From PFL42 sp963789825 (lineage in GTDB: Bacteria > Chloroflexota > Anaerolineae > Anaerolineales > E44-bin32), in NCBI GenBank assembly GCA_963789825.1, contig CAWBME010000006.1:1120421-1184420 (forward strand): a DNA stretch of 64,000 nucleotides. The letters run 5' to 3'. Positions within the stretch are counted from its first letter, which is position 1. Every line of letters starts with the position of its first letter. The translations under genes and the position numbers were made by a program. Under the pieces are notes generated by a model, which saw only the letters and a program-made list of their open reading frames with translations, ran no database searches and was not told where the DNA came from. Positions 8,812 to 22,820 of this stretch are shown here, piece after piece.

Positions 8812-8976
8812 ACACATCACGCCAAGAAGCAGCACTGCCGCGATGATGAATCCAATCCCAGAACCCTTCTTCCCCGTCCTCAGTCGGGTGGTTCCCAGGT
8901 AGAGGCAAAGAACGAACAGGATGGATGCAATCACGAAGGCGACAAGCTTCAATCCGTTCGGAGTCTCAAGTATCAT
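8791..8976 (-). CDS. Small two-helix membrane protein ending in GANPWG
   Basis: The 61-residue protein starts MILETPNGLKL and has two hydrophobic segments, LVAFVIASILFVLCLYLG and IGFIIAAVLLLGVMCG, joined by a basic loop (RLRTGKKGSG). ATG at 8976 has GGGGGAC upstream. The last six residues, GANPWG, are identical to the end of the next upstream gene. I do not recognise a family. It is probably the last gene of the group led by the kinase-SBP fusion. Confidence 0.55.
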   Translation of the reverse strand: MILETPNGLKLVAFVIASILFVLCLYLGTTRLRTGKKGSGIGFIIAAVLLLGVMCGANPWG

Positions 8977-9176
8977 CAGTGGGAGTCCCCCAAGCGAGGA
9001 GCACGGCCAAATGCCGTGCCGCAGTTCCAGGCTGGATCCATGGCTGGAAGTGCCGAATTCGGGAGGGCAGTTGCTGAGCCATGAACGCACAACTGCCCTA
9101 CTTACCTCCCATGACGAGGTCCTGAAATGGGCACATGATGTCGCCCCCACAGCGCCCCGGCGATGCTCCCTGAACA

Positions 9177-9197
9177 CTAGCCCCAGGGATTGGCGCC
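9177..9197. repeat. 21-bp direct repeat, copy 2
   Basis: Second copy of the 8791-8811 sequence, at the 3' end of the 9177-9570 gene and in the same reading frame. Confidence 0.75.
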
Positions 9198-9570
9198 CGG
9201 GCTCATCGGGTAGCGCCCCGGGCCCTTGTCGTATGCCCCGCCCACCTCTTCTTCATCGATGTAACAGTCGGCTTCGACGGCCGGGCTCGGGAGAGTATGC
9301 CCTGACCTTGGCGACGGTGACGCTCTTGACGCCTTCCGCCTGGAAGACGAGGCCGACCACCATCCGCAGCGACTGCTCGCCGGTCACATCGACGGGGACG
9401 ATCAGATTGAAGTCGCAGTCGACGATATCGACGCGAATGACCACGTCGTCATCGTTGGGGATGAGCCCGTTCCTGCGCCTGGTCAGCGGGGAAAGGGCTC
9501 GCTGGGCCAGCTCCGGTTCCATTGCCTTGACCAGCAGCCATGCGCGGACACGTCCAGTGTTCGATTGCAT
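9177..9570 (-). CDS. Hypothetical ~130-residue protein ending in GANPWG, one-base frameshift
   Basis: The protein starts MQSNTGRVRAW after a near-perfect AAAGGAGG at 6 nt spacing and continues through DDVVIRVDIVDCDFNLIVPVDV and EGVKSVTVAKVRAY. The frame changes near 9287: dropping one G continues to EADCYIDEEEV, an AYDKGPGRYP stretch and the stop at 9177. The length, 393 bases plus one, fits a single inserted base. It begins 46 nt after the kinase-SBP fusion gene and ends with the same hexapeptide as the small membrane protein downstream. There is no signal peptide. The family is not recognised. Confidence 0.6.
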
Positions 9571-9615
9571 TCCGGCCTCCTTTGGCTAGCCGCCCTCACC
9601 GGACTGGCGAGGGGG

Positions 9616-13481
<3,866 letters not shown>

Positions 13482-14105
13482 TCCCCGGGGAGTGTCGCCT
13501 GGTTACGCATCGGTCGATCCCGTGGTGCGGTGCCCTCAGGATGCGGCAGTTGCGGCAAGCGCAGGCGTCGGAGCGGCAGTCGGATTGAGTTGACGGAGTG
13601 CAAAGTCCCGCTGGCGAGGCGGTAGCGACCTAGCGCCCCCAAGGGCGCCTGCGTCGGCTGGCTGGAAGGCGCTGGATCCCCCTGACGCCCTCGAACAGCA
13701 CCCAGTATGGCCGCGAATTCGGGGGAAGTCAATCCGTTTCCTCGGTAGCCGGCCGGTGACGGTCGTGCGAGGATCCACCATGCGGGTTGGAGGGAATAGG
13801 ATCGGGATAAGACACGAGAGCTGGGGATGCACCAGGCCGGAGCCCACCTGGCCTTGCGGCGACAACACTGAGGGCCAACAGCCCAGCTGGTGAAGATTGC
13901 CCAGTTCTCAACCGGTCTTGAGTGCCGAGCTCCAACTACGGGTTTGCGATGGGTCCTGTGCCCAGAGATCAGCTAGGCTGTCGGATGTGGCTTCGAGCGC
14001 GCTTCAGCGGGCGTGGTCCCCCTTGTATGCCTCGCCGCCTCCCAACAACATGCCTAGAGTCACCCTATAATCGACCCCAGACAGGTATCCACCAGAGCAT
14101 CTTCC
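13482..14105. other. Divergent intergenic region between the kinase fusion and the LuxR regulator
   Basis: No gene was found. A TATAAT hexamer at 14066-14071 lies 34 bp before the LuxR start on the plus strand, but no good -35 sits at the right distance, so it is only a weak promoter candidate. Confidence 0.45.
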
Positions 14106-16927
14106 GTGGATTTCAGCCACACCAAGCTCACCGTTCCCCCAATTCGGCGCGAGCATATCCACCGACCCCGGTTGGTGGGCTTGCTCAATGCTGGGCTGGA
14201 GGCGAAGCTGACCCGCTCGTCTCTGCGCCGGCCGGATTCGGCAAGACTGCCTTACTCAGCGAATGGCTGGGCCGGCTCGATCAACCCTTCGCCTGGGTAT
14301 CGCTCGACAAGGATGACAACGCCTGGCCTCGTTTCCTGGCCAGCGTCTTGACGAGCCTGCAGACGCTCGATCCCGCGTTCGGCGCTGGGCCTACTCGGCG
14401 CGCCGAATCTTCCCAACCGCCATCCATCGAGCACTTGCTCTCCGCGTTCCAGCGAGAACTGTCTGCCATTCGTCACTCCTACGTGCTCGTGCTTGACGAT
14501 TTCCACGTCCTCGCCAGTCCACAGGTGCACGAGCTACTTACCTACATCGTCGATAGCCGGCCGCCCGGGATGCATCTGGTGCTGGCTGGTCGGGCAGATC
14601 CCCCGTGGCCACTGGCTCGGCTGCGTGCTGCCGGCACCCTACGCGAGCTCCGGGCCGGCGATCTACGCTTCAACGCCGAGGAGACGGCTGCACTCTTGAA
14701 CGACACGCTCGGGCTCGACCTCACTCCGCGAGGACCTCTCGACGCTCGCAGGGCGGACCGAAGGCTGGGTGGCCGGCTTGCACTTGGCGGCCCTCTCGCT
14801 CAGAAGCACCGCGGACCGGCATGGCTTCATCCAGGCGTTTGCCGGTAGCGACCGCTTCGTCCTCGATTACCTGATGGAGGAAGTCCTGGCCCAACAGCCC
14901 CCCGAGGTGAGCGCGTTCCTGTTGCAAACCAGCCTGCTCGACCGGTTCAACGCCGGGCTCTGTGATCATGTTACCGGGCGGGCCAACAGCCAGGGACTCT
15001 TGCGCCGCTTGGAAACTGCCAACCTGTTCGTGGTTCCGCTCGACAATGCCGCCGAGTGGTTCGCGTACCATTCTCTGATGCGCAGCTTCCTGCGCTCGGT
15101 CGGAAGGCAGCACGCGACCCCGATGGGGACCGTGCCCTGCACCTGCGCGCGATGGAGTGGTACGAAGCCAACGGGGACATCTTGGATGCCATCCAGCACG
15201 GGATGAGAGCCGGCGCGGACGAGCAGATCAGCCGCCTGATCCGATCCAACGGCCTGGCACTCGCTTTCCAGGGTGAGCTGTCGACCGTGCTCGCCTGGCT
15301 CCACAACTCTCAGGAGACCTGGCCCCGGATGGGACCCTGGCTGCGGATCGCCCAGCTTTGGGCGCACTCCTTCTCGGGCGACGAGTCAAGCGTGGGGGCC
15401 GAGGTGACTGGACACGCGCCCTCGTCCAAGAAGGGCTGCGCGCTTCGAGGACGAACCGAACTCGGCTAAGGTCACCGAGCTGCACCACGCCCTGGCCCAT
15501 CTGACGGCGATCGAGGCCAACCTGGCCGTGATGGACGGCCGGCACACTGAGGCGGCAAGGCTGGCCCAGGAGGCGATCTATGGGCTACCGCCGAGCGATT
15601 CGATTTCCCGCCGCTACAGCTACGTCTGCCTGGGGATGGCGCTCCGTCAGACGGGAGAACTCTCATCCGCGGTCGAAGCGCTAGCACTCGCCGACGCGCC
15701 AGGCGGTGACCACGAGCAGGTCCCCGCCCCGGCGCGGGGTTTGGCGACCTTGGCCGGCATCCAGATCTGGTTGGGACAACTCGACGAAGCGGAAGTGACC
15801 ATGTCGCCGGCTTCTCGCCCTCCATGATGATCACCTTCGCCGCTGCGGCCGTCGACTGCCGATCGCCACGTTCGGATATCCGCGGCTGAGCGAGATCCTT
15901 CGCCAGCGGAATCAGCTGGAGGAAGCGTTACACCTCGCCCAGGAGAGCCGCGCGCTCGCCGATCCGTGGCAGCAGATCGACGCCTTGTTCGAGAGCTACA
16001 CCCACCTTGCTGCGTGCCCGGCACGCAGCCGGCGACGCCTTCTTCCGCCCTGGCTCTGCTCCACAAACTGGAGCAGTCGATGCGTGGTAGGTCCCCCTGG
16101 CTGCACACGATGACCCAGTTGGAGGAAGCGCGGTTGTGCGTGGCGCACGCCCAGGATCCAGCCTGTCTCGACCGTGCACGCGCCTGGGCTGAGGCAAATC
16201 CCCTGCCTCCAGACGGCCGAACTCATCTTCCGAGATCACGCCCAATACATGCTGCATGCCCGGCTCATGTTGTACGAAGCGCGCACGGACCGGAATCGCG
16301 CAGAAGCGGGAAGGAATCTTGCAGGAAGGATCCTGCAGCTTCTCGCCCCCGCCGGAGCCCGGGGCCTTGTCCTCGAAGCGTCGCTCGTTTGCGCCTTGTT
16401 CGAATTCGCTCTCGGAGAGACCGAGCATGCGCTTGAGCGGGTGTTGAGCTGTCTGCACCAGGCAGAACCCCAGGGGTACGTCAGGGTGTTCCTGGAGAGT
16501 GGGGCCTCCCTAGACGGCCTGCTATCCCGAAGTCCCTGCCTCCGATCCCTCGCACGCCTACGCCCAGGCACTGCTGCGCGCCTCGGCGGCCTTCTCGCCT
16601 GTCCTGGCCAGCTTGTCCGCTGGCGGTCTGCCAGGCCTGGAGGAACCCCTGAGCGAGCGCGAGCTGGACGTCCTGCGGCTCCTGGCCACCCCGCTCTCGA
16701 GTTCCGCAATTGCCGATCGGCTCTTTGTCGCCACCAGCACCGTCCGGTCCCACACCAAGGCCATCTACGGGAAACTCGGAGTCCACACCCGGCTGGAGGC
16801 AATTGACGTCGCCCGCGCGCTCGGCCTGATCCAGGCAACTCCGCTTGCCGCCAAGTCCATCTCGGAGGATCACCCGGCATTCCCCAAGGTTGGGGATGAC
16901 GATGGCCATCTGTCCCATCTAGACTGA
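14106..16927 (+). CDS. MalT-like LuxR family ATPase transcriptional regulator, interrupted by several frameshifts
   Basis: The ~940-residue protein has the STAND/MalT layout. The N-terminus, FSHTKLTVPPIRREHIHRPRL, is typical of the family. The ATPase follows with LVSAPAGFGKTALL (Walker A), WVSLDKDDN and VLVLDDFHVL, then EGWVAGLHLAALSLR and TPR-like repeats (WYEANGDILDAIQHGMRAGA). The C-terminal LuxR helix-turn-helix is LSERELDVLRLLATPLSSSA through STVRSHTKAIYGKLGVHTR. At least eight one-base frame changes occur, starting near 14210, with conserved sequence resuming each time; these are probably sequencing errors. GTG at 14106 is the start. Ligand and targets are unknown; the neighbouring kinase fusion is an obvious candidate partner. 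Confidence 0.8.
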
Positions 16928-17122
16928 GCACGTGGACATCCTACCCAGTTCCTCCGCTTCCTTCGCAGGGTCGCCGTATGCCGGCTCATCGCTGGGCCGG
17001 GCATCACGAGCCTAGTTGCCTTTGCTCGGGAGCTGTCGGCCCGGCAGCTGCTGCGGCCGGAACTGGGTGCGTCGGGGGAGAGCGCCTAGCGGCTGCACTT
17101 CCCCGTGCGAAGGAGCGGTCTC

Positions 17123-17365
17123 ATGACTACCTCCGGGGTAGGGCCGCGGCCGGTGCACGTCGCCATTGAGGTGGAGGGAATTATCGACCCCCGCTGGTCG
17201 GAGTGGTTCACTGGCCAGGAGGTAAGGCTTACGCCCTCGACGGCAGATGCGGGACGGACCACCTTGACCGCGGACCTTCCAGATCAGTCGGCGCTGCCAG
17301 CCCTGCTGGCCAGCGTGACAGGACTCAATCTGAGAGTCATTTCAGTGACACCAATATCGGAGTAG
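17123..17365 (+). CDS. Conserved small hypothetical protein (80 aa)
   Basis: The protein carries the VEGIIDPRWSEWFTGQEV opening and a DQSALPALLASVTGLNL helix followed by a final strand. From memory this pattern occurs in a widespread family of ~80-residue proteins with no known function in Chloroflexota and Actinobacteria, often near small membrane or stress genes. ATG at 17123 has AGGAG 7 nt upstream. It precedes the methyltransferase-like gene in the same direction. Confidence 0.65.
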   Translation: MTTSGVGPRPVHVAIEVEGIIDPRWSEWFTGQEVRLTPSTADAGRTTLTADLPDQSALPALLASVTGLNLRVISVTPISE

Positions 17366-17486
17366 AACGGCGAGGATGAAGAGCCCGGAGCGCCATAGCA
17401 ACTCCGCCCGCCGCGGCGCATCGCAGACGATGCCCCAGGGGTTCGCGGCAGATTGAGCGGGCGCATCATCCTGAAGGGAGGCATCA

Positions 17487-18177
17487 ATGGCTAACACGCA
17501 GCCTTCGAACCGCGACATCAATCGCAAGTTCCTTCGCGTGGCCGTTGTGGCGGCACTGGTCTTGGGGAGTGTCCTCTTCATCCCGGCCGGCACCCTGAAG
17601 TATTGGGAGGCCTGGCTCTACATGGGCGTTCTGCTGATCCCGATGTCCTTCGCCGTGCGCTACCTGCTCAAGCGCTCCCCTGAACTCCTAGAGCGGCGTC
17701 TGCAGACTCGTGAGCGTGAGGCGACACAGAAACGCGTGATCGGGGCCGGTTGGGTCCTCTTCCTGGCTATGTTCATCCTCCCCGGGCTCGATTTCCGTTT
17801 CGGATGGTCTTCGGTGCCCGTGCCCGTCGTCCTTGCCGCCGACCTGATCGTGCTGCTGGGATACGGATTGATCATTCGGGTCTTTGCCGAGAATCGAGTA
17901 CGCCGCGCGGACCGTCCAGGTCGATGAAGGCCAGTACATAATCAAGACCGGCCCATACGCCGTCGTCCGACACCCGATGTATGTGGGTACGTTGCTGATG
18001 TACCTCGTCACGCCGTTGGCCTTGGGTTCCTACTGGGCGCTCATTCCCGCAGCGTTCATCATCCCCATGCTGGTCGTTCGGATCAAGAATGAGGAGCTGG
18101 TTCTCGAACGAGATCTTGCGGGGTATCGGGAGTACAAACTAGAGATGAAGTACCGGCTGGTGCCGAGGATCTGGTAG
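17487..18177 (+). CDS. Isoprenylcysteine carboxyl methyltransferase (ICMT/PEMT-like) family membrane protein, one-base frameshift
   Basis: Integral membrane methyltransferase family. The N-terminal helices (FLRVAVVAALVLGSVLF, AWLYMGVLLIPMSFAV) lead into the C-terminal cofactor-binding signature GPYAVVRHPMYVGTLL, and the end carries KNEELVLERDLAGYREY. The frame changes near 17893 within FAEN/EYAARTVQVDEG; removing one base restores a ~229-residue protein. ATG at 17487 follows GGGAGG. Bacterial members methylate varied lipids or small molecules; the substrate here is unknown. Confidence 0.8.
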
Positions 18178-18607
18178 GCCGTTCGGGATCGGGTCGGGCG
18201 ATCACTCGGGGCTTGAGGCCGCCGGTCCTTCGCATTGCTGTCGGACGGTCCAATTTGGGTGCCGAGGCTTCGCCGCGGCGTTAGGGCATCAGCGTGCTTT
18301 CGCACGCTACCGGGTGCCCAAGGCCTCCCGCGCTTCCGGCCTGCCACTCTTCAGGACCGGTCGTCGGCCACCGCCTCTCCTGCAAAGGCCGTTGCATCCT
18401 CAGCCGACTCGGACTGAGGACGGCCACCCTGGCGCTCCCTTCCTACTCTCTTCTCTGCATCGACTGCCAAGAGGGAATGCCACACCGATTCCCCAACCTT
18501 GGGGGTGACTGGGTCGGCTCAATCGCATATGCTCGGCCTGATTTGCACTTCGGGGCAGGCCGGCTCGGCTCTGGCCTGTGCCCGGCGAAACCCAGCGGGA
18601 GGAAGCG
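18178..18607. other. Intergenic region
   Basis: No supported gene was found between the methyltransferase and the next membrane protein; frames here are GC-driven. Confidence 0.45.
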
Positions 18608-19030
18608 ATGGACGTGCTGAGTAAGAAGGACCTCGAGACCCACATCACCCTTGTCGGCTGGCTACAGATCGTTTACAGCGTGATGTGGCTCCTCGCGGGA
18701 GGCTTTCTGGCTGCCCTGATCCTTGGTGTCGGAACCGCCACCAGGGATCCGGTCGCCTATCGCATCATGGCCGTAACCGCCTCGGCCCTCGGAGGACTGC
18801 TGTGCGTCCTCTCCCTGCCGGGTCTGGTGGCCGGGATCGGCCTTCTCCGTCGCGCCTCGTGGTCCAGGATCATGGCGCTGGTGCTGGCTGTCTTCCAGCT
18901 GGTGGCCTTCCCGATCGGCACCGTGCTGGCTGGCTACACCGTGTACGTGCTGTCCCAGCATGCTGCCCCCGAAGTGTTCGGGCCGTGCTGCGAACTGGAC
19001 AAGAACCAGATGCAGGCGGCGTGCGCCTGA
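18608..19030 (+). CDS. Integral membrane protein of unknown function (140 aa)
   Basis: Three or four hydrophobic segments are visible: LQIVYSVMWLLAGGFLAALI, ALGGLLCVLSLPGLVAGIGLL and IMALVLAVFQLVAFPIGTVL. They are followed by a short cytosolic tail with the motif CCELDK. ATG at 18608 has GGAGGAAG upstream. It resembles small uncharacterised membrane proteins of Chloroflexota, but I cannot name a family. Confidence 0.6.
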   Translation: MDVLSKKDLETHITLVGWLQIVYSVMWLLAGGFLAALILGVGTATRDPVAYRIMAVTASALGGLLCVLSLPGLVAGIGLLRRASWSRIMALVLAVFQLVAFPIGTVLAGYTVYVLSQHAAPEVFGPCCELDKNQMQAACA

Positions 19031-19573
19031 GGACCTACGAAGCCAATCCCAGCGCGGGTCGGTGCGAGAGCCCGCCTCAGGCATCGTCTGGCACGCCGGG
19101 CATTGCAGGGATGTCAATGCAGACTGGCGTGAAGCTCCGTCCAGTGCGTGCGGGAGAGCCGCTGTTCGGCCTGCCTGCAATCGCCCTCGAGTCCCTAGCC
19201 TGCGTCTACGGGGTCCAGCCGTGCCCGGAGCAGTCCACAGGCGAGCGGTTCGTTGTCGCCTGCTGCCCCTGTCTGTCAGGGATGGTCTTCTTGCGGCTGA
19301 TGTCGGTCTCGGCCATCGGCGCATTGGGGGCCGAGGGGCATCCGAGATCGCTGAGAGGCTGGTTCCAGTGCAATCGGCTGGGGAATGGGCCGGAGAGGGA
19401 TTTGGCAGGGGGCATTGACCATGAGAGACCTCTTGCGATCCATCACCCGACACGCACTGCCGGCTGCAGCATCGCCGGGCGGATTCCACACGTCATGGTG
19501 CTGCTCGCCGGCTGAGGTCTGGCGCTGGCCGCGTGTGCCGGGGCAAGCGCCAGTCGCAAGCCGGGAGTTCGAC
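19031..19573. other. Intergenic region
   Basis: Open frames cross this stretch but none shows a recognisable domain or a good ribosome binding site. Nothing else was seen. Confidence 0.4.
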
Positions 19574-19753
19574 ATGTCCGCCAGGTATCGAGACCACCGC
19601 TTCGATCTCAAAACGACCGCCGACGAGAGCCGGCAGGAGCAGTTCCTCAACAGCCTGGAAGGCGAGATCATCGCCACCGTACCGAATGTCTCGATAGGCT
19701 TCCTATGGACGCACTGCGTGGACTGTGTACTCGTCGTCGAGATGGTCGGCTGA
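19574..19753 (+). CDS. Small hypothetical protein (59 aa)
   Basis: The protein reads as a short alpha/beta unit with QFLNSLEGEIIATVPN followed by a CVDCVLVVEMVG strand, reminiscent of the short DUF4177-like sheet proteins. CGGGAG lies 6 nt before the ATG at 19574. The similarity is by eye only. Confidence 0.45.
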   Translation: MSARYRDHRFDLKTTADESRQEQFLNSLEGEIIATVPNVSIGFLWTHCVDCVLVVEMVG

Positions 19754-19956
19754 GGCTGCCGTGCTGAGGCTTGCGCTTCCTGTCCGGTCGACAGGTCAAC
19801 GCGGATTGAAGAGAAGCATCGCGTGCGCCCATACACCCCATACCAGGTCGGGCGAGGCGTCGAGGCTTGCCTGGGTGCCGGCCACGGCCACAACGCGAGC
19901 CGAGCGGGGTTGAAGAGCATCCACGCGCCATCATCCAAGCTGAAGGAGACTCGACC

Positions 19957-20709
19957 ATGCGATCATTCGCTCAAGTTGCACTAGCCGCGCTGTGCCTGGC
20001 TGGCCTGGTGGTTGCCTGCGCTCCCACACCGCAAGCCACGCCCGCACCCACACAGGTGGGCCTGCCCAACCCGGCCGCGGTCTACTGCGAGGGGAAAGGC
20101 GGCAGGCTAGAGATCCGCACCGATGCTTCGGGCGGGCAGGCAGGGGTCTGTGTCTTCCCTGACAGCAGCGAGTGCGACGAGTGGGCGCTATTGCGCAACG
20201 AGTGCCAGCCGAGCTTTCTCGCTACGCCGGCCGCCGAGCCCACGTCGGCGCCGGTCATCGATCCGGCCGGCGCTCCGCCCGAAGGCTGGCAGGTCTACAC
20301 TCACCCGAGCCTCGGGTATTCCTACTTCTATCCAGCGGGAGGCACGCTCAAGTCTTCCGATGCCGAGCGCTACAGCCTGGTTGTCGGCCCCCTCGAAGGC
20401 GACGACCACTGGCCCTGGTTCAACGTCGCCCACCCCGATGAGCAGGACTATCGTCCCCCGCCAGACGCCGACCTGCAAGTCTGGCTGGCCGAACGCAGCC
20501 GCCTCCCGGGCAAGGTGATCGGTAGGCGCACCATCGCCGGCGAGACCGCCATCCACACGCGCTTCGACGACCCGCGGGGACCACAGGCTTACAGCGACGA
20601 TCGTTTCTACTTCGTCCATGACGGGCAACTGTACGAGATCACCATCCTGCACACGGGCAAGGAGGACTGGACGGTCTACGACCAGTTCCTGGACAGCTTC
20701 CACTTCTGA
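19957..20709 (+). CDS. Lipoprotein with DUF333 domain
   Basis: The 250-residue protein has a signal peptide ending in the lipobox LVVAC, with the Cys near residue 22, then a TPQATPAPT linker. The DUF333 unit follows: NPAAVYCEGKGGRLEIR and GVCVFPDSSECDEWALL. The C-terminal ~130 residues begin PPEGWQVYTHPSLGYSYFYP and resemble the PsbP-like/probable-lipoprotein beta fold that often follows. It should be anchored outside the membrane. ATG at 19957 follows AAGGAGA. Function unknown. Confidence 0.75.
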   Translation: MRSFAQVALAALCLAGLVVACAPTPQATPAPTQVGLPNPAAVYCEGKGGRLEIRTDASGGQAGVCVFPDSSECDEWALLRNECQPSFLATPAAEPTSAPVIDPAGAPPEGWQVYTHPSLGYSYFYPAGGTLKSSDAERYSLVVGPLEGDDHWPWFNVAHPDEQDYRPPPDADLQVWLAERSRLPGKVIGRRTIAGETAIHTRFDDPRGPQAYSDDRFYFVHDGQLYEITILHTGKEDWTVYDQFLDSFHF

Positions 20710-20743
20710 GCCGGAGGAGGGGGAACCTGTGCAGGCCCTCTAG

Positions 20744-21232
20744 ATGACGGGTGCCGGCTTCCTGCAGGCCGGCACCGCCTTCACAACAGGCGGTATCGAG
20801 ACAGCTGGAAGGATGGGCGGCTGGGACACACCCGTGAGCTGGGGCGGGCTTGGCGACGTGTGCATGAATGTCCTGGGCACGGAGGGCGTGCTCAACCTCA
20901 ACTTCACGCCGATGGAACTGTACGCCGTCCCGCGTGATGGCTGGAGACTGCCGGACACGCGCCACTGGCCGAAGATGGATGGGAAGTACGTCGGCGCCGT
21001 GAACCAAGTTCTGGAACATTACCTCAACTGCATCCTGAACAGCACCGAGCCCCGGGTCACCGGTGCGGATGGTCGGTGCTCGGTCGAGATCATGCTGGCG
21101 GCTGAGAACTCCATAGCCGAGGATCGCGTGGGCCCCTGCCGCTGGCATAGGGATCCACGGCTCGAAGTTGGTGAGGAAGGAAAGCTGGGCAACCCGAGCA
21201 GAGAGGAGTCCCCTCGAGCTGACTACGAGTGA
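20744..21232 (+). pseudogene. C-terminal remnant of a Gfo/Idh/MocA family oxidoreductase
   Basis: The frame encodes GWDTPVSWGGLGDV, then VLGTEGVLNLNFTPMELY and LEHYLNCILNSTEPRVTG with EIMLAAENS. This is the C-terminal substrate-binding sheet and the usual end of sugar dehydrogenases of the Gfo/Idh/MocA family. The whole N-terminal NAD-binding Rossmann domain (normally ~120 residues with GxGxxG) is absent, and the frame runs directly from the end of the lipoprotein gene. I read it as a truncated gene rather than a functional protein. Confidence 0.65.
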
Positions 21233-21239
21233 GACCCGA

Positions 21240-21280
21240 AGATGCGCTGGGGCCAGAAGATGTCAGGCCCCAGCGCATCT
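21240..21280 (+). terminator. Rho-independent-like terminator
   Basis: A perfect 15-bp stem (21240-21254 with 21266-21280) encloses an 11-nt loop and is followed by CTTTCCC. It lies 8 bp after the stop of the Gfo/Idh remnant. The stem is strong but the T-tract is short. Confidence 0.7.
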
Positions 21281-21732
21281 CTTTCCCTGCAAAGCCTGAG
21301 CACAGAGTCGGATCGACCGCTCGGCATCAGCCCTCGGCAGCTTCAAGGCGACGCCCCTAGCGTGCTTCAGCTGCAGCCCCGAAGCGCGGTGAATTCAGTT
21401 TGGCCACCGCCTCGTCCTGAAGGCTGGCCACCATGCGCGAGTCGATGTCCACTTTCATGAAGATCCGAGCGGTGCCCAGGAGGCCTCCAAGTAGGTCTCA
21501 AGGAAGATCATCAACTTGGGAATCCAGCCTTCCGCTGTGAGCCGTGGGTTGTGAAACTGGCTTTCCGGTAGACTACCTTCGCTGAGGATTGCTATGGAGG
21601 CGGGAAGCCGAAGATGCCTCGGCCACACAATTGTGCGAGAATGAAGCGGGACTCTTCAGGGCCACCGGGCAGCATGGATTTCGGCTACAGGCCGGCGGCC
21701 CCGCGGGAATAGCACTCGTCAGGAGAGAGCAC
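21281..21732. other. Intergenic region before the aldo/keto reductase
   Basis: No gene was found. The reductase frame is open from 21589 but family similarity starts at 21733. Confidence 0.45.
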
Positions 21733-22590
21733 ATGATCGCCAAGCAATCCTTTGGACGTACCGGGCATTCGAGCACACGCATTCTGCTAGGCGGGGCAGC
21801 CTTCGGACAGGTCACTCAAGCGGAAGCCGATGCGGCTTTCGAACTGGCTTTCTCCTATGGGATCAACCACGTGGATTTGGCGGCCAGTTACGGAGAAGCA
21901 GAGGTCCGCCTCGGCAGCTGGATCGGTCGTCATGGCAAGCCGTTCTTTCTAGCAACGAAGACAGGGGAACGGACGGCGGTCAAGGCAAGAGAGGAGATCC
22001 ATCGCTCCCTGGACCGGCTCCAATTGAGCCAAGTCGATCTTCTGCAGCTACACCACCTGGTTGATCCGAAAGAATGGGAGACGGCCCTGGGACCGGGCGG
22101 AGCCCTGGAAGCCGCCATTGAAGCGCGCGAGCAAGGGCTGGTGCGCTTCATTGGCATTACGGGACACGGACTGACGGTGGCTGATATGCACCGTCGGGCG
22201 TTGGAGCGGTTTGATTTTGACTCCGTCTTGCTGCCGTTCAGCTATGTGTTGTCGAAGAACGAGCGCTACCTGACCGATTTCTGGGCACTAGCCAGGATGT
22301 GCCACCAACGGAATGTGGCGGTGCAGACCATCAAGTCCATTGTGCATACGCCCTGGGGCGAGCGTGCGCCTAGCCGCGCCACCTGGTATCGTCCGCTGGA
22401 AGACCAAGTTGCCATCGACCGAGCCGTACAGTGGGTCCTGGGACATGATGGACTTTTCCTGAACTCAGTGGGGGATATTCACGTGTTGCCCAGGGTGCTA
22501 GACGCAGCCGATCGATTTGAGGCGTCGCCGACCGACGAAGAGATGCAGCGGCTGTTGGAGGGGCTGGAGATGGAGCCGCTGTTCACTTGA
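21733..22590 (+). CDS. Aldo/keto reductase family oxidoreductase
   Basis: The 285-residue protein has the AKR barrel pattern and catalytic tetrad: Asp and Tyr in HVDLAASYGEAE, Lys in FLATKTGER and His in LLQLHHLV. GRTGHSSTRILLGGAAFG at the N-terminus and GITGHGLTVADMHR mid-way match the AKR subgroup that includes ferredoxin-like and YajO-like enzymes. Most members use NADPH to reduce aldehydes or ketones; the substrate is unknown. ATG at 21733 follows AGGAGAG. Base composition is slightly lower in GC than in its neighbours. Confidence 0.88.
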   Translation: MIAKQSFGRTGHSSTRILLGGAAFGQVTQAEADAAFELAFSYGINHVDLAASYGEAEVRLGSWIGRHGKPFFLATKTGERTAVKAREEIHRSLDRLQLSQVDLLQLHHLVDPKEWETALGPGGALEAAIEAREQGLVRFIGITGHGLTVADMHRRALERFDFDSVLLPFSYVLSKNERYLTDFWALARMCHQRNVAVQTIKSIVHTPWGERAPSRATWYRPLEDQVAIDRAVQWVLGHDGLFLNSVGDIHVLPRVLDAADRFEASPTDEEMQRLLEGLEMEPLFT

Positions 22591-22820
22591 TCCTTCGATG
22601 GAATCGGCCACCCGTACCCCCGGCCCCCCGGTGGCTTGAGCTTCCGCCAGCTCTCGGGCGGCCCAGCTCCAACGAAGGGGGCTCACCCCATCGGCCGCCA
22701 GCCGAGTCGGCCGAGTAGCATCCTGGATGGGCTTACCCCGCCTCCCGCAGAAACTGCGACGGTGTGCGAACTTGGCTGGTAGCAGGTATTGGGTGCCGCT
22801 GTGTCCCTCAAGGTGGCTTC

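Noticed and set aside
14066..14071. Full promoter for the LuxR gene
   Set aside because: TATAAT is present but no acceptable -35 lies at 16-18 bp, so it is reported only as a weak hint within the intergenic entry.
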